Positions 53,704-62,723 are shown, counted from the first letter of the stretch. The stretch: 64,000 nt of DNA from Rubripirellula reticaptiva (GCF_007860175.1 NZ_SJPX01000006.1:839927-903926), one strand, 5' to 3'. The notes: generated by a model from the letters alone, not told the origin. Numbers and translations: made by a program.

Positions 53704-55162
53704 CAGCCTTGTCCGCCGCTTTTTTCAGCCGCTTATCCAATTCCTTTCGCCCTTTCTGTCGAAGATTGCCGATCGACTCCTCGGTCTCTAGCAATGTTTT
53801 CAGCATCGCTTGAGTGCGTTTGAGATGTTCGCTTGCAAGGTTAGTCTGCTCGCCGACGTCGGCGTTCAAATCAAACAATTCCACGAGATCTTCATCGATC
53901 CATTGAATGATTTTCCAGTTCCCATCGATCAAGGAAATCGCACGTGTATCGCCGGTGCTGTCGGGACGAGCTTGCCACTTGTACCAGAACATCGGTTCTC
54001 GCTGGTATGTTTCGCCTTGCAGCGCTTTGCCATAGCTGCGTCCGTCAACGTGTTGATGAGGCCGAAGTTCAGCAGATGCCATTTCAAGCATCGTTGGGTA
54101 GTGGTCGGTTCCCGTAACCTGCACAGGCGACGTTGAACCAGGGCTAATGTGGCCCGGCCACTTCACGATCAGCGGCACCCGTGTTCCGCCTTCGAAGATT
54201 GACCCCTTGCCTTGTCGCAGCGGCGAGTTGGAAGTCGCAACCGCTCGGCCGTTTTCGAGACCGCGCGTCGAGAGTCCGCCATGATCGGAAGTCAGAAGGA
54301 CAACCGTGTTGTCTTGAATCCCCGCTGCTGCGATCGCTTTCACGATTCGGCCGAGGCTATCGTCGGTGCGCTGGATCATTGCGGCGTAAGTTGGATTGTT
54401 TTGAATCGTCTTCGTCATCCCTTCGCGATCGCGTACAAAATCGGCATCGTCGCGTCTTCCCCCCACGGGAACCCCGGCCTTACGAAGCTTCTTGATGTAC
54501 TTTTGAGTGACGTCTTCGGGGGCTTCGATCGGTGTGTGAACGGCATAGTGCGCCATCACCATCAGAAACGGTTCGCGCTGGTTAGCCTCAATGTACTCAA
54601 CCGCTTTGTCGGTCATTCTATCGATCAAATAGTCGCCTTCCTTGCTGTCGATCGGGTTTTCTACCGAGTGACCTTTCTCGACCGAAAACGGATGAAAGAA
54701 GCTGCCGGTTGCACCGGCGGATCCAGAGTGGACAACCGTGTCAAAACCTTGTGCGGCCGGCCCGCCGCCCTCGTGTCCGAGATGCCATTTGCCGATGTAA
54801 CAGGTTTGGTAGCCATGTTCTTTGAGTGCTTCGCCGAACGTCACTTCTGCTAGCGGAACATGGTGGTCTTTGTGCCCCGACTTTGCCGCATCGGACTCCA
54901 CACGAGCTGGATACTTGCCTGTTAGCAAGCCTTGTCGCGAAGGAACGCACCGAGGATAGGCAGAGTAAGCATTGGTAAAAAGCATGCCATCCGCCGCCAA
55001 TTGATCCATGTGCGGTGTTTCGTACAGCGAGCTCCCGTAGCAAGCCAAATCACGATGACCGAAATCGTCAACAAAGAAAAGCACAATGTTGGGCCTGGGT
55101 TCTTCAGCCCTCGCGGATGCGCTCGCAATCAACAGCACGAAAATTAGGAGGTGTTTGTTCAC
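53675..55162 (-). CDS. Type I sulfatase (formylglycine-dependent), secreted
   Basis: This 495-aa protein has a signal peptide (about residues 1-19) and the arylsulfatase fold. The metal-binding NIVLFFVDDFGHRDLACYG (D32-D33) and the CVPSR motif (C72) of formylglycine-dependent sulfatases are intact, followed by GLLTGKYPAR, IGKWHLGH and LTSDHGG, all catalytic-region motifs. Cys72 would be converted to formylglycine by an FGE or anaerobic maturase encoded elsewhere. Marine planctomycetes carry large sulfatase sets for sulfated algal polysaccharides; the substrate of this one cannot be read. Its tail is Lys-rich. No glycoside hydrolase is adjacent. Confidence 0.92.
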   Translation of the reverse strand: MNKHLLIFVLLIASASARAEEPRPNIVLFFVDDFGHRDLACYGSSLYETPHMDQLAADGMLFTNAYSAYPRCVPSRQGLLTGKYPARVESDAAKSGHKDHHVPLAEVTFGEALKEHGYQTCYIGKWHLGHEGGGPAAQGFDTVVHSGSAGATGSFFHPFSVEKGHSVENPIDSKEGDYLIDRMTDKAVEYIEANQREPFLMVMAHYAVHTPIEAPEDVTQKYIKKLRKAGVPVGGRRDDADFVRDREGMTKTIQNNPTYAAMIQRTDDSLGRIVKAIAAAGIQDNTVVLLTSDHGGLSTRGLENGRAVATSNSPLRQGKGSIFEGGTRVPLIVKWPGHISPGSTSPVQVTGTDHYPTMLEMASAELRPHQHVDGRSYGKALQGETYQREPMFWYKWQARPDSTGDTRAISLIDGNWKIIQWIDEDLVELFDLNADVGEQTNLASEHLKRTQAMLKTLLETEESIGNLRQKGRKELDKRLKKAADKAAKFGGRNGQ

Positions 55163-55337
55163 GAAGCTGTCAAAAAGAAGTAAGTAATCCGCGACGAATC
55201 CAGATCGGAATCCATGCCACAGTTGCTAAGTCTACTTTAATTCTTGCAACCGATTGCTGCCGCAAACTTAAGGCACTTTCAATTGTATTCTTACCGAACC
55301 TGCCGTGCTTTACAGGCGTCGTGAATCAAAGGTCGAC
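55163..55337. other. Intergenic region before the rhodanese remnant
   Basis: These 175 bp follow the sulfatase start on the opposite strand. They hold the presumed sulfatase promoter region and the lost N-terminal part of the rhodanese remnant. I see no other structure. Confidence 0.35.
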
Positions 55338-55532
55338 GCCAAGTATCGTATCGCCACCTACTGTGACAGCATCGGCTGCAACGGCTCGACTAAAGCGGCG
55401 CTGGCAATGCCGAAGCTGGGATTCCGCGTCATGGAATTGATTGGCGGACTCGACTAGTAGAAACGGGACGGCGATGCCACCAACGGGTCTGCCTTTTCGT
55501 CTGGATCGGCCCCAAACTGCGGCTGCGACTAG
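55338..55532 (+). pseudogene. Rhodanese-domain remnant with tandem TAG codons
   Basis: One frame reads AKYRIATYCDSIGCNGSTKAA, then LAMPKLGFRVMELIGGLD, then TAG TAG (55455-55460), then KRDGDATNGSA and NCGCD before a final TAG (55530-55532). This follows the C-terminal half of rhodanese-like proteins around the active-site loop (YCD-x-x-GCN-x-STK), where the family continues as GGLDWWKRDG. The two Trp codons TGG TGG have apparently become TAG TAG. Upstream the frame closes at 55269 and the N-terminal half of the domain is not seen. It precedes a GNAT gene, a frequent neighbour. Most likely a decayed gene. Confidence 0.65.
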
Positions 55533-55688
55533 TGCCGCTGGAACAATTTGACCGCGTCGGGCTACCATTTTCCCAAGCAGCCTAATTTTGTTCCGGTCGC
55601 ACTTGCAGCACAACTTGCTGTGCAACCCAAAAGTAGAATTGCCCCCTCAACCCAACATCGAATAACTTTATTGCGATCCGAAACCAAC

Positions 55689-56192
55689 ATGATCGAGATC
55701 TCAACCGCCGACTTATCGTCACCTGAACACGCCGGGGCAACCCTGTCTCTGCTCGAAACCTACGCTGCGGACATTATGGGCGGCGGCAAATCATTGTCGC
55801 CGCACACGCGAACCCATCTGGTCGATGAACTGAGGAACCGAGAAAATTGCGTCGTCGTTTTGGCTTGGGCGGACGACGTGCCAGCCGGGATGGCGATCTG
55901 CTTCGAAGGGTTTTCGACGTTTTCCTGCCAAGCGATCTTGAACATCCATGACTTCGTCGTTGCTGCCGAGTTTCGCCGCCAGGGAATCGCGATGGACCTA
56001 CTTGCCAAGATCCAGGAAGTAGCAGTCGAACGAAAATGCTGCAAATTGACGCTTGAAGTCCTGGAAGGGAACCACGTTGCGCAGCGTGCTTACCAGAAGT
56101 TTGGGTTCGCCGGATACGAGCTCGATCCGGAAATGGGAAGGGCGATGTTCTATGAGAAGAAACTTAGCCATCCGCCTAGTATTCCCAGCTAG
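55689..56192 (+). CDS. GNAT-family N-acetyltransferase
   Basis: This 167-aa protein has the GNAT order: an N-terminal helix (ATLSLLETYAADIMGGG), strands with CVVVLAWADDVPAGMAICFEG, the motif A region LNIHDFVVAAEFRRQGIAMDLLAKI that binds acetyl-CoA, and motif B with LTLEVLEGNHVAQRAYQKFGF. ATG 55689 is chosen because it starts the domain; upstream in-frame residues lack similarity. The acceptor is unknown. It is preceded by the rhodanese remnant and followed by the dihydrolipoyl dehydrogenase gene 176 bp on. Confidence 0.88.
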   Translation: MIEISTADLSSPEHAGATLSLLETYAADIMGGGKSLSPHTRTHLVDELRNRENCVVVLAWADDVPAGMAICFEGFSTFSCQAILNIHDFVVAAEFRRQGIAMDLLAKIQEVAVERKCCKLTLEVLEGNHVAQRAYQKFGFAGYELDPEMGRAMFYEKKLSHPPSIPS

Positions 56193-56368
56193 CCAGCGGA
56201 AAATCACCGCAGTGACTGTGAAGCAACAGCGCACTGATGAGCCAAAAATTTCCGCGCAATTGCCCGTCCTGGCAAGGTTACTGTTTTAGCGCCAAACTGG
56301 AGCAGTCTGGCGATCAGTGGCCGGGCTCGGACGGCGAGAACTTTACTCTAGGAAAAGCGAAATTCGTT

Positions 56369-57769
56369 ATGAAAACGGTGCGACATGAACTTGTAGTCCT
56401 CGGTGGCGGCCCCGCTGGATATGTCGCCGCGATCCGAGCGGCTCAACTTGGCATCAACGTCGCTTGCATCGACGAAAACGCTCGTTTCGGCGGGACGTGT
56501 GTCCGCGTCGGCTGTATTCCTAGCAAATCGCTGCTTGAATCCAGCCATCTGTACGAAGAAACCAAGCACAGTCTGGCCGACCACGGGATCAAAGTCGGCG
56601 GCGTCGAGCTGGACCTGTCGGCGATGATGAAACGCAAAGAAGGGATCGTCGATGCGTTGACTGGCGGCATCGACATGCTGTTCAAGAAGAAAGGCGTCAC
56701 GGCGTATCGCGGTCGCGGCAAGTTCAGCGGCGTCAACACCATCGAAGTCTCACCTTCGGACGGCGGCGAGACGATTCAGTTGCAAGCCGACCAGGTGATG
56801 ATCTGCGCAGGCAGCCGACCGGCGAGCCTGCGTCCGGTCGAAGAGGACGGCGATCGGATTGGCAACAGCACCACCGGACTGTCGTTCCCCGAAGTTCCCA
56901 AACGGCTGGTCGTGATCGGTGGCGGATACATCGGGCTGGAACTTGGCAGTGTATGGAACCGGCTTGGAAGCGAAGTGATCGTGCTGGAAGCGCTTGACCG
57001 AATTCTGCCCGGACTCGATAACGAACTGGCCTCGCTGGCTCATCGCACGTTTAAGAAGCAAGGCATCGACTTCCGAACGAGCACGTTCGTTGAATCGGCC
57101 AAAGTGGTTGGCGACAAGTGCGTGGTTGCGATCAAGGGCGGCGAAGCGATCGAGTGTGACCGAGTGCTGCTGTCGACCGGAAGGACTCCGTCAACGGACA
57201 ACTTGGGACTGGAATCGATCGGGCTGGAAACGGACAAGCGAGGCTTTATTGCGGTGAACGAAAACTTCGAAACCGCCGTCGAAGGCGTCTACGCGACCGG
57301 CGATTGCATCGGCGGTGCCATGCTTGCTCACAAAGCGATGGAAGAAGGGATCGTTTGCGTCGAACGCATGGCTGGGATCAAGAGCCACATGAACTACGAC
57401 GTGATCCCGGCGGTCGTTTACACGAACCCCGAAATTGCGATGGTCGGCAAAACCGAAGAGCAACTGAAGGAAGCCGGCACCGAGTACAAGAAAGGCGTTT
57501 GCCCATTCGGTGCCAACGGCCGGGCCAGGACGCTTGGCGATACGGGCGGCCGAGTCAAGATTTTGGCGGACGCGAAAACGGATCGCGTGCTAGGTGTCCA
57601 CATCATTGGCAACCGCGCGGGCGACTTGATTGCCGAAGCCGCGGCAGCGATGGAGTTCGGCGCGTCGAGCGAAGACATCGCACGAACCTGTCACGCTCAC
57701 CCGACTCTTTCCGAAGCGATGCACGAGGCGGCGCTCGACGTCGAAGATCGTGCGATCCATACAGCTTAG
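56369..57769 (+). CDS. lpdA: Dihydrolipoyl dehydrogenase
   Basis: LpdA reoxidises the lipoyl group of 2-oxoacid dehydrogenase complexes or the glycine cleavage system, passing electrons to NAD+. The 466-aa protein has the FAD fold (VVLGGGPAGYVAAIRAAQLG), the redox disulphide GGTCVRVGCIPSK (C44 and C49), an NAD fold (VVIGGGYIGLELGS), the second FAD motif VYATGDCIG and the C-terminal catalytic dyad HPTLSE (H444, E449). ATG 56369 is chosen because the fold starts ten residues later; the frame is open to 56237. No E2 or lipoate genes are next to it, so which complex it serves is unknown. A hairpin terminator follows. Confidence 0.95.
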   Translation: MKTVRHELVVLGGGPAGYVAAIRAAQLGINVACIDENARFGGTCVRVGCIPSKSLLESSHLYEETKHSLADHGIKVGGVELDLSAMMKRKEGIVDALTGGIDMLFKKKGVTAYRGRGKFSGVNTIEVSPSDGGETIQLQADQVMICAGSRPASLRPVEEDGDRIGNSTTGLSFPEVPKRLVVIGGGYIGLELGSVWNRLGSEVIVLEALDRILPGLDNELASLAHRTFKKQGIDFRTSTFVESAKVVGDKCVVAIKGGEAIECDRVLLSTGRTPSTDNLGLESIGLETDKRGFIAVNENFETAVEGVYATGDCIGGAMLAHKAMEEGIVCVERMAGIKSHMNYDVIPAVVYTNPEIAMVGKTEEQLKEAGTEYKKGVCPFGANGRARTLGDTGGRVKILADAKTDRVLGVHIIGNRAGDLIAEAAAAMEFGASSEDIARTCHAHPTLSEAMHEAALDVEDRAIHTA

Positions 57770-57800
57770 CCGCAGCGTGAACAAAACCTAACCGAATCAT

Positions 57801-57836
57801 GTAGGTCGATCAGTGCTCTGGTCGACCTACTTTCTT
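57801..57836 (+). terminator. Rho-independent terminator after lpdA
   Basis: GTAGGTCGA (57801-57809) pairs exactly with TCGACCTAC (57822-57830) across a 12-nt loop, followed directly by TTTCTT. It lies 32 bp after the lpdA stop. Confidence 0.75.
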
Positions 57837-57865
57837 GCGCCTGGGTCATTGCATTTCGGTATAAT
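57835..57865 (+). promoter_or_regulatory. Candidate promoter for the polytopic membrane protein
   Basis: A perfect TATAAT (57860-57865) has TTGCGC (57835-57840) at a 19-bp spacing, slightly long for sigma70. It sits between the lpdA terminator and the next gene, giving a leader of about 85 nt. Confidence 0.4.
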
Positions 57866-57956
57866 GACAAAACGTCTTATTTGATCAATCGAACCGCACA
57901 CTTTCTGCCCGACTGGCAATTCTGCCAACGGGTCTTTTCTAGTGAAGGAGTCGGTG

Positions 57957-59636
57957 ATGAATAATGATTTTCAGCTTCGTTCGTTTGCACGTTTTCTCTA
58001 CACGCAGAACCCGTTCTATCTGATCAGTTGTTTTCTGATCTTGTATGGATTGCAGATTGCGGCGGTCGCACACAGCGACCTGTTTTCGCGATCCATCATG
58101 TTGTCTGGCGGCATTGTCGCCTACACGTTACTGATGGCGGTGACTTGTGTCGCAGTCGTTCGGCTTTGCAAAGTTTGGGACGACGCGCGTTCTATCTTTT
58201 TGATCGTCGCCATCAGTTTTGTCGCGTTTTCAATCGGGCTCGATGAACTGTGCGTCGTCCACTGGAACAGCGCCGCGGTGATCATGGTTGCCGGCGCGGC
58301 ATTGACGGTCGTTGTTACCGAGTCGCTATTGAGACTTTGTCGGTTGAAGTTTCCGTCCTGGTTTCGGTTGTCCTTTTACTTGTTGCTGGCTGTATTCTTT
58401 GCGACGCCGCTGGTTTTGGGTCGTGCGGTGGCTGAGGGCGAAGCCGGTTTGACGAATTGGGGCGCCATGCTGTTTTCGATCGCAATCGCTGCGGCGCTGT
58501 TGGTTTTGATCCCTGCGGTACGGCGAGGCGCGGAACTGGTCCAAGACAATGGTTCGCCTTGGTCGTGGCCGCTGTATCCCATTTCGCTGTTTGTGATCGT
58601 GGTTGTGCTGGCCGCCATCCGGTCCCATGCGATTTGGATGTCGTTCGGCTTTATCGGCGCACCGGTGCAATTCGAACCACTGCTGCTGTTGCCGATTGGG
58701 TTTGCGATTCTTGTGTTGCTATTAGAAGTCGATGCGCACAAGAAATCGCCAACCTGCGCGGAGCTGGCGATGTTTTCGGCACCGCTGATGCTGCTTGGAA
58801 GTTGGTCGCCGGGACGAACGAGTCACCTGCCATTCCTCAGTGATCTACGCGACGCATTCGGTTCAACAGGAACATTTTGCATGGTGCTGGTCGCGTTATT
58901 CTACGGCTACGCTTGCCTGCGCCGTGTGCCGCTGGCAAATCGCGCCGCGATTGCCGCGTTGATGATGATCAGCGGATTCGGAACCGTACCACCCGCAGCC
59001 GAAGCGGTCGGTGTGCGATCATGGATGTTCGCGTTGCTTGCGTCTGCCATTGTCTTGATCATGTGTTTGAAGACTTGGCGTTCCGACCAGTTGTGGATCG
59101 CGTTTGCTGGGATCACCACCGTGACAATCGCGATGGCATTTCGAGCCTACGGCGAACGAGAGGCCGGGCGGGTCGTTAGCGGCGGGTTTGCGATTGCTTC
59201 GATGATGACGATCGGCGCGGTGTTCGATGGAGAACTCGCCGAATTTCTGAGATTCATTTCGGGCATTGCCGGCGTCATCGCGACGGGCGGTGTGGTGACG
59301 TGGCATTTCTGGTCCGCCGGTGCCGGTGGCCAAGCCCCGGTAGCGATGATTGTTTTGGGCGTCGCCGTATTCGTCTCGCTCGCCTATTCCGTTTTGGTGC
59401 GACGAACGGGATGGTGGTACGTGGCCGGATTCCAAGCGGCGTGTCTTGCTGGACTTCTGGGAACGGCCGCGTATCGAAGTGGTTCCTTTCGCGGTGCAAA
59501 CTTGCCAATCCAGTCCGGCTTGGCGTGTTTTGTTGTCGGAGTCACGATTACGTCGTTAAAGACGGGGGTTCATCACCGTCTGGGACGTTTGGACGGCGAA
59601 GAAGAGGGGCCACCGCTGTTCCTCAGTGGCTTCTGA
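57957..59636 (+). CDS. Polytopic membrane protein, unknown function
   Basis: This 559-aa protein is almost wholly hydrophobic, with about 14 predicted membrane helices, starting FYLISCFLILYGLQIAAVAHS and ending in a short charged tail (HHRLGRLDGEEEG). I do not recognise a transporter signature; the lack of charged residues inside helices argues against a classic ion pump. ATG 57957 is preferred over GTG 57942 since GAAGGAG lies six bases upstream. Its terminator-flanked position suggests a single-gene transcript. It could be related to the DUF-type membrane sensors of planctomycetes, but I cannot name one. Confidence 0.7.
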   Translation: MNNDFQLRSFARFLYTQNPFYLISCFLILYGLQIAAVAHSDLFSRSIMLSGGIVAYTLLMAVTCVAVVRLCKVWDDARSIFLIVAISFVAFSIGLDELCVVHWNSAAVIMVAGAALTVVVTESLLRLCRLKFPSWFRLSFYLLLAVFFATPLVLGRAVAEGEAGLTNWGAMLFSIAIAAALLVLIPAVRRGAELVQDNGSPWSWPLYPISLFVIVVVLAAIRSHAIWMSFGFIGAPVQFEPLLLLPIGFAILVLLLEVDAHKKSPTCAELAMFSAPLMLLGSWSPGRTSHLPFLSDLRDAFGSTGTFCMVLVALFYGYACLRRVPLANRAAIAALMMISGFGTVPPAAEAVGVRSWMFALLASAIVLIMCLKTWRSDQLWIAFAGITTVTIAMAFRAYGEREAGRVVSGGFAIASMMTIGAVFDGELAEFLRFISGIAGVIATGGVVTWHFWSAGAGGQAPVAMIVLGVAVFVSLAYSVLVRRTGWWYVAGFQAACLAGLLGTAAYRSGSFRGANLPIQSGLACFVVGVTITSLKTGVHHRLGRLDGEEEGPPLFLSGF

Positions 59637-59762
59637 AAATAGAATTGACCACAGGCGATTTAAGCGATCGCCGCAGTGAATCTTCGCGACGAGTTGTCGG
59701 CTGTGATTCGGTGAACGGCGATTCAATTGACTGCGGCGCCCCAACGAACCTAGGACGGAACC
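59637..59762. other. Intergenic region with small hairpin
   Basis: These 126 bp include GGCGAT (59654-59659) pairing with ATCGCC (59667-59672), a possible terminator of the membrane protein gene without a T-run. Nothing else was seen. Confidence 0.35.
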
Positions 59763-60051
59763 ATCTTCAAGTTCATTCACACCGCGGACATCCACCTGGA
59801 CAGTCCGCTTCGGGGCCTGGCAAGCGACGGGCCCGTCGACCAAATTCGCGGCACCGTGCGCGAGGCGCTGACAAGTTTGGCGGACTTGGACGAGCGTGAA
59901 AAAGTCAACTTTGTTCTGGCTGCCGGCGACATCTACGACGGAACATGGAATACAGCCGACACAGGAATGTACGTTTTTAACGTGGCTTGACCGGCTCCAG
60001 ACAGCAAGCATCTATCTTTACGCGATCAGCTGCCACGATGATACCCGATGA
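59763..60051 (+). pseudogene. Remnant of an SbcD/YhaO-like metallophosphoesterase gene
   Basis: From 59763 one frame reads IFKFIHTADIHLDSPLRGL, then VDQIRGTVREALTSLADL and VNFVLAAGDIYDGTWN, which is the N-terminal third of SbcD/YhaO-type DNA repair nucleases (metal-binding D-x-H and GD motifs intact). The expected ATG reads ATC. The frame stops at TGA 59988-59990 after VFNVA; in the +1 frame (from 59980) similarity continues as WLDRLQTASIYLYAISCHDD, matching the RL-x-x-I-x-VY-x-I-GNHD region, then stops at 60049. The rest of the gene, about 300 codons, is absent. A start loss, a frameshift and a truncation mark it as decayed. Confidence 0.75.
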
Positions 60052-60219
60052 AGTCGGGTTCACGATTCCATATCCCTCTATCTTTCAGTTCAGCGATGTC
60101 CTAACAGCCAAATCGATACCTGACAACTCGTTCACCCGATTGACCTCTTCCCGCCAACCAGCGACAGGAAACCAAGGATCGAATGGGTGACGAATGCGAG
60201 GTCAGGTTCTTAGGCAAGC
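60052..60219. other. Intergenic region, nothing identified
   Basis: These 168 bp lie between the SbcD remnant and the end of the Cys-rich gene. No similarity to the missing part of SbcD and no hairpin were noticed. Confidence 0.4.
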
Positions 60220-60735
60220 TCACTGCTCTTCGCCGTAACCATCGTCGTCGCCAGCGCCATAATTCGGATCCCAAAACTCTGGGTCGCAGACCCATGTCGG
60301 ATCAATTCGTACTGTATAGTCGGTCCACTCATGTTCAAGCGAACGCACACAACCGACGTAAAATTCGTCAGTACTGGCATTGTAGATCCAGTCACATGCA
60401 CAGCTCCCTTCCTCCATGCATAGGTTATAAATATCTATGTTCGAAATAGCGTTATGATAGGACGTTTTTCCAAATTGGAATCCCGATGACACTCCATTCG
60501 TGTAGTCCCAGTCGGGGCCTTGATCTGCGAACCACTCAATAACTCCTGCGCAAGCGTCACTGAGCGGGTCATTTGGATCGTTGTTGCACGCTGTAGGACA
60601 AGATTGCAGGTCCCATGAATTATCCCATGGATCACAGCCTTGGGTGTCGCAGTAAAAGTAGTAGCAAGGTCCGCCGCCCTGAGAAAATGCGTTCAGAGGG
60701 ACCATCAAAACGAACAAGAGAGTTAGAGACTTCAT
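60220..60735 (-). CDS. Secreted cysteine-rich small protein
   Basis: This 171-aa protein has a signal peptide (MKSLTLLFVLMVPLNAFSQ) and then about eleven Cys in the mature part (GPCYYFYCDTQGCDPW, LQSCPTACNN, DACAG, EEGSCACDW), suggesting disulphide bonds or metal binding outside the cytoplasm. The tail is Asp/Gly-rich. ATG 60735 overlaps the stop of the preceding gene (ATGA) and has GGAGAA upstream, so translation is coupled to it. I recognise no family. It is the last of three genes in the exported cassette. Confidence 0.65.
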   Translation of the reverse strand: MKSLTLLFVLMVPLNAFSQGGGPCYYFYCDTQGCDPWDNSWDLQSCPTACNNDPNDPLSDACAGVIEWFADQGPDWDYTNGVSSGFQFGKTSYHNAISNIDIYNLCMEEGSCACDWIYNASTDEFYVGCVRSLEHEWTDYTVRIDPTWVCDPEFWDPNYGAGDDDGYGEEQ

Positions 60736-61700
60736 TCTTCTTCTCCAAAATCTGCCAGTCGGGCAGGACGAACGCTCGCCCGCTGCCAATCCTGGTCGAA
60801 TAAAACACGGACGGGTTCGCGCCAGTCCTTGAGTTCCAAATCAACAAGTGAAATTCCATTTAACGATTCGCCAATTCTCCACTCGAGCTCTAAGTCAAAT
60901 TGCGTGGTATCGCGTTGATTGAGAGAAAACAGAGTTGCTTCCATTGTCGTTGGCACATAAATAGGACCAACCTTCTTCCATGACGTCCGAGTGAATGAAG
61001 CTACGACGCTGATGTCTTTCCGCACGTCAATGGTGTGACGCACTTCTGTTGGCATGTAGCCTGACGTACGCTCAAAGATAAGATCTACGGTTCTGGGCAT
61101 CTGATGATCGAAACGCATCCGAGCGACCACATCCAACTCTTTGTTGTACTTCGCGTAAAGTAACACCGCATTCTCGCGAAGAAAGGATTCGATTATCCGT
61201 TTTGGCGTACCTCCCGCTTTGAGTGAGGTAGCCATTGACAGTGATTGATCGAGCGGTCTAAGAGGCACCAGATCCTGTCGGATCTCGTGATATTCCTCCT
61301 CGCTATCAAATTCCTTGGTTGGGCGATCCGTGTACGGCATTCCACGTATTGAATATTTTCCATTGTCCACGATTCGCTGTCGCCACCTTTCAAGCACGAC
61401 CCCATCCCCTGTTGGCATCGTGATTGAGTTGGCATCGAGTTGCTTGGCTGACGATTCTTTGGCGCCAATCCAAATGACCGAATGTGTCTGGAATTGTTTT
61501 CCATCGGTGACAACTCTTGTTCCGTTGGCGACGAATGCGAACCTTCCATCTTCCAGCTTGTCCTGGTTAACCATGAAATCTCCGACGATTTCATAGAATC
61601 GACCAGTTGTATCAGTATCGACCTCCGCAGAAGAGCCATCTTCTGCACGGGCCAATAGGGACATGCTTAGCAGCATGCCAAAGGTTAAGACGTATCTCAT
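60732..61700 (-). CDS. Secreted protein of unknown function, DUF1573 cassette
   Basis: This 322-aa protein has a signal peptide (MRYVLTFGMLLSMSLLARAE). The mature part is beta-rich with features reminiscent of LolA/LolB-type lipoprotein carriers (GDFMVNQDKLEDGRFAFVANGTR, then a C-terminal half with IYVPTTMEATLFSLNQRD and FDLELEWRIGESLNG), but I cannot confirm that. It begins two bases after the DUF1573 gene stop and overlaps the Cys-rich gene, so the three form a tight operon. Confidence 0.6.
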   Translation of the reverse strand: MRYVLTFGMLLSMSLLARAEDGSSAEVDTDTTGRFYEIVGDFMVNQDKLEDGRFAFVANGTRVVTDGKQFQTHSVIWIGAKESSAKQLDANSITMPTGDGVVLERWRQRIVDNGKYSIRGMPYTDRPTKEFDSEEEYHEIRQDLVPLRPLDQSLSMATSLKAGGTPKRIIESFLRENAVLLYAKYNKELDVVARMRFDHQMPRTVDLIFERTSGYMPTEVRHTIDVRKDISVVASFTRTSWKKVGPIYVPTTMEATLFSLNQRDTTQFDLELEWRIGESLNGISLVDLELKDWREPVRVLFDQDWQRASVRPARLADFGEEE

Positions 61701-61702
61701 GA

Positions 61703-62668
61703 CTATCGATCCCGAAGATTTACCATAAACTGCATATCGCCCAAAGTCATTGTGCCGTTGGCCCCATCAAACGGACGTTCCGTCACGATGGTGCAATCAG
61801 CCACCGCCGCGCGGCCGCGTTTGCTTAAAATGGCGTTAAACTCAAGTGTTTCAGACGCTAGCTCCAGAGAACCTTTCAATTCACTATCCGTTACGGATGG
61901 TATGTCGCCAATCATCAGCAAGCGGAAACTAGACGGATCACCCTTTGATACAAAAACATTCGTCGTTGCCAGACGCACAAATCCCTTTCGCACGACTTTG
62001 ATTTCGATGGGCGTTAGCTCTTTCTTGCCGACCCACGGTATGAACCGATTCAACACCTGCGCGCTCAACGACGCGGTTGCAACCGTGAAGGAAACGACAT
62101 CCCCTTCAATCGAAGTGCGATCGGCTTCACGTCCAGCCACACGAAGTCTTAACGACTTCGGATTGATGGAACGGTCGTTCACCCTTAACGCAAACGGCAC
62201 AGATGTTTTGTCTTTATCAAGCTCTAAGATTGACTGAACTGCGGACACCCGCGTCTGAGACACTCCCTGGATTTTAAAGGGATAACTTCCATTGTCCGTT
62301 TTTATGACGACTTGAACTCCAAATTCATTTGGCTTGCTTATAGCTATTTTTACAAGAAGTTCCGTAGATTCGCCACTCGCTATTATTGAGTCGCGTGGAT
62401 AGGCCGCTGTGCATCCGCACGTGGTTTTGAGAGTTTGGATCGTAATGCTGTGGCCAAGTTGGTTGTTAACCCGAACCCTCGTTGTGATAGTCTCATCAAC
62501 AAAACTGTCAGCGGCCTCTAGCACCGGTGGCGGTGCAGGAAATTCCGTGATGGAAACTTCGCCGAGCATCGGAAGCTCGTCTCGCTCGGCCACGGAAAGC
62601 TTGATTGTTTCTTCCGAACAAACGGGGGTTGCCAATAAGATTGCAACTAGCACCGAAGCAACTTTCAT
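61703..62668 (-). CDS. DUF1573 domain protein, secreted
   Basis: This 321-aa protein has a signal peptide (about residues 1-18, ending TPVCSEE). The DUF1573 pattern is present: VNNQLGHSITIQTLKTTCGCTAAYP, where TTCGCT is the family core, then SGESTELLVKIAISKPNEFGVQVVIKTDN. These are immunoglobulin-like domains of exported proteins, widespread in Bacteroidetes and Planctomycetes. The C-terminal half repeats a similar fold without the Cys pair. GGAG lies upstream of ATG 62668. It is the first gene of the cassette, and an ISAs1 element ends 84 bp upstream of the start, so its promoter may be altered or supplied by the element. Confidence 0.82.
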   Translation of the reverse strand: MKVASVLVAILLATPVCSEETIKLSVAERDELPMLGEVSITEFPAPPPVLEAADSFVDETITTRVRVNNQLGHSITIQTLKTTCGCTAAYPRDSIIASGESTELLVKIAISKPNEFGVQVVIKTDNGSYPFKIQGVSQTRVSAVQSILELDKDKTSVPFALRVNDRSINPKSLRLRVAGREADRTSIEGDVVSFTVATASLSAQVLNRFIPWVGKKELTPIEIKVVRKGFVRLATTNVFVSKGDPSSFRLLMIGDIPSVTDSELKGSLELASETLEFNAILSKRGRAAVADCTIVTERPFDGANGTMTLGDMQFMVNLRDR

Positions 62669-62723
62669 CCTGATCTCCGTTTGTGGCTCGCTACCTGACC
62701 GTTAAATGGTTTTAAGCGTGGCA

